NCBI GenBank assembly: GCA_002284615.2
Contig: MU069450.1
Span: forward strand, 865,976 to 876,576
Origin: Dunaliella salina
Taxonomy: Eukaryota > Chlorophyta > Chlorophyceae > Chlamydomonadales > Dunaliellaceae
Length of the DNA: 10,601 bases
Direction of reading: 5' to 3'
Positions 1 to 7,053 of the stretch are shown here, piece after piece (position 1 is the first letter of the stretch; every line of letters begins with the position of its first letter). The notes below the pieces were generated by a model, which was given only the letters and a program-made list of their open reading frames with translations, ran no database searches and was not told the DNA's origin. The position numbers and the translations under genes were made by a program.

Positions 1-81
<81 letters not shown>
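1..81. repeat. (CA)n dinucleotide microsatellite
   Basis: The window opens inside a perfect run of about 40 CA units with no interruption, ending at the CTGCAG that follows. Its left end lies outside the window, so the true length is unknown. Perfect CA arrays of this length are typical of nuclear eukaryotic DNA and are usually polymorphic. Confidence 0.98.
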
Positions 82-85
<4 letters not shown>

Positions 86-188
86 GTCACTGAGCGTGTC
101 TTGCTGGAAGCCCTTCAAAAAGACCAGTGCATTGCTGCTGCTGAGCAATTCTTGGACAGTGCAGAGGTGGGTGACTGCATCGTGCGGT

Positions 189-210
189 TGCTGCTGCTGC
201 TGCTGCTGCT
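189..210. repeat. CTG/CAG trinucleotide run
   Basis: Seven CTG units lie directly before the first copy of the 286-bp repeat. A shorter, interrupted version (CTG units plus one GGT) sits at about 480-496, directly before the second copy. The run therefore appears to be part of the repeat unit, with a length difference between copies. Confidence 0.9.
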
Positions 211-764
211 CAGGGATTCCTCAGTACTTCTGTGTAACCGTATGTAAATACAATAGTACACTGATGGGTGTTCATAGGCAGTACAATTGTATGGACGCAC
301 ATGTGGAGCATCTGTGTGCCTCCTGTGCCCTTGGTTCTGGGTGCTCCGAGTTGGTTTCTGGATACCCCAATTGTGGTGGCAGCGTGCTTTTGATCCCGCT
401 GCACCATTGCATCTGTTGAAATCGGAGTTCCTAAGGACTTTGTGTGTCATGCCTCAACTGGTGTGCGCCTTGCTTGTCGCTGCTGCTGCTGGTGCTCAGG
501 GATTCCTCAGTACTTCTGTGTAACCGTATGTAAACACAATAGTACACTGATGGGTGTTCATAGGCAGTCCAATTGTATGGACGCACATGTGGAGCATCCG
601 TGTGTCTCCTGTGCCCTTGGTTCTGGGTGCTCCGAGTTGGTTTCTGGATGCCCCAATTGTGGTGGCAGTGTGCTTTTGATCCCGCTGCACCATTGCATCT
701 GTTGAAATCGGAGTTCTGAAGGACTTTGTGTGTCGTGCCTCAACTGGTGTGCGCCTTGCTCGTC
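211..764. repeat. Tandem duplication, 286-bp period, two copies
   Basis: Positions 211-480 and 497-764 are the same sequence at an offset of 286 bases, each starting CAGGGATTCC and ending near GCGCCTTGCT. By eye about 11 substitutions separate them, most of them transitions (roughly 96% identity). The second copy ends at an A-run (767-776) instead of a CTG run. A minus-strand open frame of 65 codons is present in both copies (210-407 and 496-693), but it has no recognisable motif and its conservation is explained by the recent duplication. It could be two units of a longer satellite; only two are visible. Confidence 0.92.
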
Positions 765-1282
765 ACAAAAAAAAAATGTCACGGCAAAGTGTATTATTTC
801 AAGGTCTTGTTCTTCATCCGTGTCCTCTCTTGCCTTGTGCTTTCAAGCCTACTCAAAGGAATCCATTTTTGATTTGTGGTTTTCATACACAGGAAATCGT
901 CGATTTAGTTGTGTTTACATTCAGAATGAACTCGTTGGATTCAGATCACCCGCACATTATTAAGTCACAGCAGGCTGGTTATGCACTTCAATACATGTAT
1001 TAGAAAGGAATGATGTTTGAACATGCCTGCTGGATTTGAACAACATGCGTGTGACAGTATTGAAAATGAGATCATCCAAGGGCTTGCTCCATCACAACAT
1101 GTCTGGGTCATACCTCGATGGGCGCTTTTCTGGTTGCTCAAAGAAATGAATTACCACAGCAAAATGACTTACTGCAAAGGGTTGCTTTTGGGGTGAGTCA
1201 AGCTTGGACATGCTTCCGATCCATCAGAGGAATCAATGTCATGGTACGATCATGGAACCTCTGGAAACCCTGAGCTGGGCCC
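765..1282. other. Intergenic stretch without a supportable gene
   Basis: Only short open frames occur here and none has a recognisable motif. A run of A (767-776) follows the duplicated repeat. No RNA gene or clear promoter signal was seen. Confidence 0.6.
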
Positions 1283-1377
1283 GGGGTTACAAGGATTGGC
1301 CTGCAGTCCAAGACTCTGGCTGATGGGCTGCTCATGAAACATTCTCAACCAGCATCAACAATTGAAACCAATTCTGA
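1283..1377 (+). repeat. Dispersed repeat, copy A
   Basis: This ~95-base stretch reappears at 3886-3980 in the same orientation. Shared blocks include CAAGACTCTGGCTGAT, CGGCTGCT/GGGCTGCT, CAGCATCAA and AAACCAA. By eye about 80% of positions agree, with very few indels. Two diverged copies 2.6 kb apart suggest an old interspersed repeat or a segmental duplication. No coding capacity or terminal structure is visible. Confidence 0.8.
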
Positions 1378-1413
1378 CGCGGTGCAAACATGGAACCTCG
1401 CCCTGAGCTTGCT

Positions 1414-1500
1414 GGGCCCAGTAGAGCACAGGCTAGTAGACCAGTAGGCCAGTAGAGCACAGGCTAGTAGAGCAGTACTGGGCCCAGTAGAGCACAGGCT
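1414..1500. repeat. Short direct repeats, ~27-31 bp unit, three copies
   Basis: The block CCAGTAGAGCACAGGCT occurs three times (within 1414-1440, 1441-1471 and 1472-1500). The first and third copies carry GGGCCCAGTAG and the second carries GGCCAGTAG. Spacing varies by a few bases. The array leads directly into the GGCCCT minisatellite, and GGCCC is shared, so the two may have a common origin. Confidence 0.85.
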
Positions 1501-1820
1501 ACGGCCCTATCACAAGGTGCTATGGCCCTGGCGTAAGGTACTACGGCCCTAATAGAAGGGTGGTGTTATGGCCCCAACACTGAGTGCTATGGCCCTGACG
1601 AAGAGTAGTGTGATGGCCCTAATTCAAGGGTAGTGCGATGGCCCGAACTCAAGGGTGGTGCTATGACCCTTAAAAAAAGGGTGGTGCTGTGGCCCCAACA
1701 CAAGGGCACAGGGTAGTGCTATGGCCGCAACGTAAGGTGCAATGGCCCTAACGAAAGGGCAATGCTATGGCCCTGACACTGGGGCACGGGGTTGTGTCAT
1801 GGCCCTGGCACAAGGTGCTT
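1501..1820. repeat. Degenerate GGCCCT minisatellite, ~13 monomers
   Basis: About thirteen monomers of roughly 20-33 bases begin with a TATGGCCCT-like block (near 1501, 1521, 1542, 1567, 1589, 1611, 1638, 1662, 1688, 1719, 1741, 1765 and 1798). Many continue with AAGGGTGGTGC or AAGGTGC. Several monomers contain a short dyad, CCCT followed by AGGG, with a 4-7 base spacer. Monomer length and sequence vary a lot, so the array is old. No open reading frame runs through it. Confidence 0.9.
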
Positions 1821-1831
1821 TTTTTGCAAGA

Positions 1832-1926
1832 CAGCCGCCATCAGTCAAATGTGTGACTGCTAGGCAGCCATCAGTCAAAATGTGTGACTGCTAGGCAGCC
1901 ATCAGTCAAAATGTTCGACTGCTAGG
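1832..1926. repeat. 31-bp hairpin minisatellite, three copies
   Basis: Copies lie at 1832-1864, 1865-1895 and 1896-1926, each starting CAGCC(GC)ATCAGTCA and ending TGCTAGG. Each monomer has the inverted repeat CAGTCA/TGACTG around a 6-7 base loop. The third has CGACTG, so it keeps only five of the six pairs. Confidence 0.93.
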
Positions 1927-2122
1927 CTCTAATACAGCATGGCTCTCTTACAGCCTGCTGCAAGGAACGAGTGTGTCTGCCCATCTGCACGCCTATACAA
2001 AGCATGCATTACATGCTTGGCACGCGTTTGCCTGGTAAGGCGTCTGTGGTACTTGTGAGTTAAGAGACCTTCCCTTGATGCACGCGGCCTCCAGCTTGCG
2101 TAGACTTTTCTTTTCTTTTCAA

Positions 2123-2242
2123 ATGCATTGTGACGTATGTCGCATGCCCTGCATGCCTGTAACCTTTCGAATGCATGGTGACATATGTCGCATGCCCTGC
2201 CAGCCCTGCGTTGTGACGTATGTCGCATGCCCTGCATGCCTG
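2123..2242. repeat. Three direct repeats around TGACGTATGTCGCATGCCCTG
   Basis: The block GTGACGTATGTCGCATGCCC occurs at about 2130 and 2213, and a version with one change (ACATATG for ACGTATG) at about 2179. Each is followed by TGCATGCCTG or the related TGCCAGCCCTG. Spacing is 49 then about 34 bases. TGACGTA resembles a CRE/bZIP core, but nothing here shows promoter use. Minus-strand open frames across this region are produced by the repetition. Confidence 0.85.
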
Positions 2243-2247
2243 CTGAG

Positions 2248-2739
2248 CTGTCGACTGGCTGTCTTGCTGGCACCCCTTACCACTGGCACCCCACCTCAAC
2301 TGCGCTCCTGGCCACCACCTAATACTAGGCCTCCATACCAGCAAACTGTCTGTCACTGCCCCATGCTGGGCATCCTCACCAACAAAACTGTCTGTCACAC
2401 CCTGCTTAGCTATTGGCTGGTTGTCTCACTGGCACACTGAACCACTGGCTCTCCCATCTCAACCGTTCGTTCCCTCAGTCACCACCTAATGCGAGGCCTC
2501 CATACCAGCAAGCTGTCTGTCGCTGCCCCATGCTGGGCAAGCTCGCCAACAAACTGTCTGCCACACCCTGCTTAGCTATTGGCTGATTGTCTCGCTGGCA
2601 CACTGAACCACTGGCTCTCCCATCTCAACTGTACTACTACTTGGTCATGACCTCATGCGAGGCCTCCATACCAGCAAATTGTCTGTCGCCGCCCCAAGCT
2701 GGGCATTCTCACCAACAAACTGTCACGCCCTGCACGCAG
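2248..2739. repeat. Tandem array, ~165-bp unit, three copies
   Basis: Three head-to-tail copies lie at about 2248-2409, 2410-2575 and 2576-2739. Shared blocks in each copy include GGCCTCCATACCAGCAA, CTGTCTGTC or a close variant, CTCACCAACAAA or CTCGCCAACAAA, and an ending like CACACCCTGCTTAG. Copies 2 and 3 are closer to each other than to copy 1, sharing CACTGAACCACTGGCTCTCC. The array stops after copy 3 at CCTGCACGCAGG. Unit length is near that of one nucleosome, as in many satellite families, but three copies do not establish a satellite. No coding signal is seen. Confidence 0.92.
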
Positions 2740-2884
2740 GGCTCAAAGCGGGGCATTATGTAAACAGCAGACCTCTGGCGGAGTGCCCATCCGGGTGGGA
2801 ATGGCTGTTTCCCTTGTAAGATGGGTCGGCAGAGTGAGGGAAGGTGAGCTGTACATCACTAGAAATGCCTCAAGTGGGCGCATC

Positions 2885-2957
2885 TACGCAGGATCTAACC
2901 CATGACCTCCGGAAAGGTCTGGGCACGTGCACGCGACTCAACTACGCCGAGTTGAGC
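2885..2957 (-). other. tRNA-like segment with A-box and B-box (possible SINE head)
   Basis: Read on the minus strand, TAGTTGAGTCG (2944-2934) fits the RNA polymerase III A-box pattern TRGYNNAGYNG. GGTTAGATCC (2900-2891) differs from the B-box GGTTCGATCC by one base. The boxes are about 44 bases apart, as in a tRNA. The T-arm and acceptor stems do not pair well, so this is not a functional tRNA gene. A tRNA-derived SINE head or tRNA pseudogene is the most likely reading. No 3' tail or target-site duplication was identified. On the plus strand CTCAACT (2937-2943) and AGTTGAG (2950-2956) form a perfect 7-bp inverted repeat overlapping the A-box. Confidence 0.4.
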
Positions 2958-3830
2958 AGGGTTGAGTCCAGGAGATCAGCTGGTTGTGCCGGTACCCATA
3001 GGCATCACCACACAGCTCAGCCTCATGAGAGCGCCTGCCTTCATCTGTCAGATCACCGGCTCTTCTTTGTGAGCACCCGCCTCCCTTTGCTTGTACGTAC
3101 CCAGCGTGGATGCTGTAGAGGGAGGCATTTTCTGACCTGGGAAATGCTGTGAAGGCTGTCCTGTCTTCTTAATGTTGTTGTAGCTTATTTTTGAATGAGG
3201 TTCGCTCGCCTTCGCCATTCCCCCAGGATTCCTAGATGATGCTCCATGTTGCGCAGGGCCTGGTTGCCTGTATGGCTGTACAATTAGTGTACTTTTTGTG
3301 GTGCAGAGGGTCTGGACTCCATATAATGCGCACACTGTACTTGTAAGCATGCACCTGTGCTGCATATGTTTAGGCATCGCATGGTGCCTGGCTTATCCTT
3401 CCTTCACGGCGTGCCGCAGGAATTCAAGTCTGAAATTTCCCTGCATGTTCGTTGTTGTAGCAAAAGAATGGGAAGAAGAGGCCATGAGCTTGGTATGTTG
3501 AATTGTGATGATGGCGAGCGACCCTCGAAGCCTGCATGCCAGGACCTAAGCAACCATCTTTGGGACTTGTGCCGCTGAATGCATGGAGTTCTTCAGCAGA
3601 AAACGGTGCAGGCTCGGCTTTGACATTTGTGCTGTGCCAAGTTCCTTGTGGGTATTTACAAGCTCCTGTTCCAAGGGTGTATGAGCACAGAAGTTGCAAG
3701 CTGGCAGTGGTTGTTTTGTTGCGTTGTTCTCGTGAAACACTCAGGCTGGGCACTATATGAAGCAGTTGTTTGTGGAAGCTTCTCAACCTGTGAGCTTGAA
3801 GGGATTGTGTTTAACATGCTTCTAGACGTA
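2958..3830. other. Intergenic stretch without a supportable gene
   Basis: Open frames of up to about 120 codons occur on both strands, but none shows a recognisable domain, coherent composition or start context. No tandem repeat or RNA gene was recognised. Confidence 0.55.
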
Positions 3831-3868
3831 AGAATGAATGCATGAGCCGTTCGAGTTGTGAAACTAGG
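3831..3868 (+). repeat. 38-base direct repeat, copy 1 (copy 2 at 4094-4131)
   Basis: The block AGAATGAATGCATGAGCC, followed by GTTCGAGTTGTGAAACTAGG, recurs at 4094-4131 with a few changes (ATTCAAGTTGTGAAGCTGAGG). The offset is 263 bases. The second copy overlaps the end of the 41-bp minisatellite, so the segment between them may have arisen by local duplication with later insertion of the 41-bp units. Confidence 0.8.
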
Positions 3869-3898
3869 GGTTACAAGGGTGACAAGGGTTGCAAGGGG
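3867..3898 (+). other. G-quadruplex motif with regular 6-base loops
   Basis: Four G-runs (3867-3870, 3877-3879, 3886-3888, 3895-3898) are separated by TTACAA, TGACAA and TTGCAA, each six bases. This meets the G3+N1-7 pattern and is also a 9-bp tandem repeat. It overlaps the start of dispersed-repeat copy B; copy A has only GGGGTTACAAGG at the matching place, so the G-run repetition is specific to this copy. Confidence 0.75.
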
Positions 3899-3980
3899 TG
3901 GCCTACAGCCCAAGACTCTGGCTGATCGGCTGCTGGTGAAACAATCTCAGTCAGCATCAAAAATTTAAACCAACTTGTGA
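3886..3980 (+). repeat. Dispersed repeat, copy B
   Basis: Same orientation and about 80% similar by eye to 1283-1377, sharing CAAGACTCTGGCTGAT and CAGCATCAA. The left edge merges into a 9-bp GGGTTACAA-type repetition. The right edge runs into the 41-bp minisatellite at 3979, so the two may be parts of one larger repeat in the genome. Confidence 0.8.
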
Positions 3981-4165
3981 AACAAAAAGGACAGCAGTAC
4001 AAGATCCCCTAGGAATGAGTGAAACCAAGGACACCGGTATACGATCCCCATAAGAATGAGAGAAACTAAGGACACCGGTATAAGATCCCCATGAGAATGA
4101 ATGCATGAGCCATTCAAGTTGTGAAGCTGAGGACAGCGGCCAAGATACCCTTATACCTGGGAATA
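3979..4165. repeat. 41-bp minisatellite, three copies plus a degenerate fourth
   Basis: Units at 3979-4020, 4021-4061 and 4062-4102 each start GAAAC and contain AAGGACA(C/G)C(G)GTA, GATCCCC and AGAATGA. A fourth, degenerate unit from about 4122 keeps AGGACAGCGG and AAGATACCC. The second and third units are nearly identical; the first and fourth are diverged, the usual pattern at array edges. Confidence 0.88.
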
Positions 4166-4169
4166 TGTG

Positions 4170-5379
4170 AGGGCAGTTTTCCAGGCACCCAAACAAGCTG
4201 AATGCATGCACATGTGCAGTAGGGGCCATCTGGTTTTCCCTGAGAAGGAGACACTCAGCTGCATGGAGAGGAGGTTAAGTCTACCCAACCAAAAGGCCAT
4301 GTGCAGTAAGAAAAGGCGTCCACGAGGCTGGCTGACACCCTCCACATCATCATTGATTAGCTCTGATTCTGGCTCTCACCTGGGTGAACTGTTTCAGTGC
4401 ATGCTTGAAGGCTCTTTGCAGAGGCCCCTGATAGCCAGCAAGTCTGGTGGCCTTCCCCTTAATTTCAATGCAGCCTGTGGACCACGCAGGTAGAAGAAGA
4501 TGCCACCAGGAGCAGCTCAAAATCAGAACTCGGGGGACTCGGGGTAGGGGAGTACAGGGTTGTGCACTCTTGGACAAGCGCATAAGGAAAGGGTTGAGGA
4601 GTTCTTTTAGGGGACAAATACGAACACTTGTTTAAGGAAGAGCGACAATGAGACCAGCAAAGGAAGGTAATCGGGCATGCCCAGTGCGAACAACACACAC
4701 AGCTCCAACATTGATTTGGCACAATGGTTATAAGGTTTACAAGGATAAGGCCTTCAGTCAAGAATTGCGACTAAAATTTTGGTGGAGCGGATACACGGTG
4801 CCTCGGCCCAAGGTATTCCCTTTACCTTAATTGGTGCAGGGAGAGTTATTACTGCCTGCTTAGTTTTTCTCCTCTTTCCCATGAGCACTCAGAAACACCA
4901 AGAGAGAGGGAGAGCAACAAGACCAACCAGAGAGCAGAAAATGTCAAGTCACTGGTAAATGCAGCCACCTCCTGGGACTCAACAGAACAACACCAAGGAG
5001 TTCACTGTTGTTATATTTGGGTCTCTCAGGCGTTCAATGGCAAAACAAGAGGAAAACTAGTAGGGACCGCCTGGAAGTGCTCAGAAATTGCTGCTGGAGA
5101 ATGCACAAACGGAGACCAGGTAAAAAAATGGGATAGGAAGGAGTAAAAGGTAAGCCTTTCAGGTAAGCCCGGTTTTTTTCCTGCCGCTCTTCAGACACGG
5201 ACACGCATGCACGAGCATACTTGAGGCCGCCCCGGCGCGCTCAGGGAAGTGGGATTCACAGTGATGGCGACCCCCGCTTGGACCAAAGCTACTCACTCCG
5301 TACGCAAGGGCCTTCCCTGAGTGCCTGGACGCAGAGAGCCGACCCTGTCGAACAGAGCTCCCACACACAAACACAAAGC
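4170..5379. other. Intergenic stretch without a supportable gene
   Basis: Short open frames occur on both strands, the longest about 108 codons at 4167-4493, with no recognisable motif. A G-rich motif lies at 4532-4559. A purine-rich stretch (GAGAGAGGGAGAG) lies near 4902-4914. Base composition shifts towards A/C near the right edge, where the retroelement is inferred to begin. Confidence 0.5.
4532..4559 (+). other. G-quadruplex motif
   Basis: G-runs of 5, 4, 4 and 3 bases (4532-4536, 4541-4544, 4547-4550, 4557-4559) are separated by ACTC, TA and AGTACA. This fits the G3+N1-7 pattern and short loops favour folding. No gene start lies near enough to suggest a regulatory role. Confidence 0.75.
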
Positions 5380-5433
5380 ACATGCATCAAACAGCCACAC
5401 GACTTTATTTTCCCTAGTACTCTTCCTAAAGCC

Positions 5434-5859
5434 ATGCTGAGGACCGCGGGACATGCAACCTCCAAGTCAACCTCGAAGAAGTCAACCTTTAAGGAGTTAC
5501 CGGTTGGTTTGTCTGGCAGCCAGCCTGCTCTAGCCCATACTGATTCTCATGCACCTGCCCAGACTAGCTGCACCCTTTCTGCTGAGGCCAATATCCAGAC
5601 AAGCACGCACTCTCAGCCCATAGCAGGTGGCAATTACTGTAACTGCTCCTTCCCCGCACAGAAGTACATTGCTACCAGTCTGCCTGCGCAAGCCACCTCC
5701 ATTGACATTTCTGATAGCCATTGCACCTCACCTAAGACCATGCATTGCATGCATTGCAAGACCTTGCATTCCGTCTCTCAGGCACAGCCTGCATCGAATA
5801 GCCATTCCCGCCGATGCAAAAAGACTGAAGAGCTCATACCTGCGCAATTTACTCCATAA
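5434..5859 (+). pseudogene. Cys/His-containing N-terminal segment, frame 1
   Basis: From the ATG at 5434 an open frame of 141 codons runs to TAA at 5857. The first part is Ser/Thr/Lys-rich (Lys cluster near 5462-5495). The C-terminal half holds scattered Cys and His: a Cys-x-Cys at about 5639, then HC, MHCMHCK and a following His between about 5719 and 5767, then a single Cys near 5815. A C-x2-C step in MHCMHCKTLH suggests metal binding, as in zinc-finger proteins of some LINE ORF1s, but no full finger pattern can be matched. The frame ends just where the more strongly Cys-rich frame of 5829-6167 opens, so both may be pieces of one gene. An upstream open stretch back to 5221 lacks an ATG. The function is not recognised. 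Confidence 0.4.
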
Positions 5860-6167
5860 ATCTTACATGCGCTCCACAATCACGCTCAGTTTGTGCAACA
5901 CACCTTCCAGACCACACTCCGCCATGCGCACAAACACACTGCCCTTGTTTGCACATGTGCTTGCCTCATGAAAATGCTAATTGCTCCATCAAAGAAAGCT
6001 CATGCCACTACTGTCCTACGTGCCACAATGCGTGCAGTCCCCAGTGCCTTCACCACCCGCCAGATGAAGAGAAGAGCAGCTTTGTCCACCCTCCGGAGGG
6101 TCATGAAGGCCTGCTTTTCTGTTCACTGTCACTGTGCTGCATCCTCTTCTCCGCTTCACTCTCCTAA
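5829..6167 (+). pseudogene. Cys/His-rich zinc-finger-like segment, frame 3
   Basis: This frame opens at 5829 after a TGA and closes at TAA 6165-6167. Within about 45 codons (5922-6060) it contains roughly a dozen Cys plus several His, with steps such as CHYCPTCHNAC (C-x2-C-x2-C-x3-C with His at useful spacing) and CLHMCLPHEN. The density suggests zinc binding and would suit an RNA- or DNA-binding module at the start of a retroelement protein. It lacks a good start codon upstream and could be the continuation of the 5434-5859 frame after a -1 shift. Two other frames are also open here, which is common in low-stop, C-rich DNA, so the coding claim is moderate. It is not a standard CCHC knuckle (C-x2-C-x4-H-x4-C). 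Confidence 0.38.
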
Positions 6168-6268
6168 AAATTCCAATTCCCTGTCCGGGAGGGGGAACCT
6201 CTGGCAAAATTTTTCCAAACTTCAGCACTTACAAAATTTTCACAGCTTTCCAATAACCTTATTTCTAG

Positions 6269-7028
6269 ATGCCAAAACCCAAGAGGAAACAAAAAGAAGG
6301 CTGATGTGCCCCTGCTTGACCCTCGCGCAATCAATGCAGCTGTGCATGAAAGCAATATGCAAAAACTTGGCATGCCCCCTTTGCGCAATAATTTGTACTT
6401 TGAACAACAAGAGCGTGGCAGCAACCACTGCCAAGTTCACGCCATCAACAATGTGTTCGGACACTGCATTGTTACTCCAGAAACGATGAAAAATTTTATC
6501 CAGATTCAATACAACATAGACACCAGTTTCGAGGGCTGGCTTTATGCCTTTGAAAGGAATACTGGATTCTCTGATAGTGTNATTATTCAGTGGCTTGCTC
6601 ATAATAACCTCCACCAACGTAAGCTTTTTACATTCACCAGGAGTACTAGAAACATTTGTGCCTCTCTGAATTCGCACACCAACCGGTTCAACTGCGAAGC
6701 CTTCCTCTGTCGCAGCCAGCACCATGCTTTTGCCATCAAAAAAGATAGAGGCACCTGGAAACTTTTAGACTCACTCAACAACAGGGCAGTAGAATTAAGC
6801 TCATCCAGCATTCAACAGCCCTTCACAGCCTACAAGATTTGCATTACTAATGAAGATAACAGAGAGGAGTTTCCCTTCCCTGAACCCATATACATGGAGA
6901 AGCAAGAGAAAGCCTTCGGCTTGGTTCACTCCTTCAACATGGCCTTAGGAAAACGTGTGATTACTGGGAACGAGGTCCTGTCCCACATAGAGAACATGAA
7001 TCAGACGCTCATTCAGCGCAACCTTTAA
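6269..7028 (+). pseudogene. Josephin-like cysteine protease domain of the retroelement
   Basis: The main frame runs 6306-7028, 240 codons, with one N at 6581. Josephin proteins (ataxin-3, JOSD1/2) are papain-fold deubiquitinases. The Cys motif is NHCQVHAINN (Cys at codon 42, base 6429), matching the Josephin C-x2-H-x2-NN pattern, with QERGS upstream in the place of the oxyanion Gln region. HHAFAI gives the catalytic His (codon 140, base 6723) and WKLLDS the Asp (codon 155, base 6768). Cys-His spacing is 98 and His-Asp spacing 15; in ataxin-3 (C14, H119, N134) they are 105 and 15. The annotated frame has no ATG at its start. An ATG at 6269 in another frame gives MPKPKRKQKE before a stop, so a one-base insertion near 6299 may have split a basic, NLS-like start from the domain. 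The frame ends at TAA 7026. In an active copy it could remove ubiquitin from the element's proteins or cleave a polyprotein; both are inference. Confidence 0.68.
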
Positions 7029-7053
7029 AAAAAACTTAAAATTATCTATTTAA

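Noticed and set aside
210..693. 65-codon minus-strand open frame kept in both copies of the 286-bp repeat.
   Set aside because: The copies are ~96% identical, so the frame is retained by descent. No motif, and plus-strand frames are equally open.
1501..1926. CRISPR-like array from repeated hairpin units.
   Set aside because: Repeats are contiguous without unique spacers and the DNA is eukaryotic.
1929..2440. Open frames of 112-121 codons on both strands across the TGACGTATGTCGCATG and ~165-bp repeats.
   Set aside because: Their repeated peptides simply translate the tandem repeats; both strands are open at once.
2885..2957. Functional tRNA gene.
   Set aside because: Acceptor and T stems do not pair, and the B-box has a mismatch at an invariant position.
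4167..4493. 108-codon plus-strand open frame.
   Set aside because: No domain, and overlapping minus-strand frames of similar length are present.
5221..5433. Upstream extension of the frame ending at 5859.
   Set aside because: No ATG, and composition there matches the flanking DNA more than the element.
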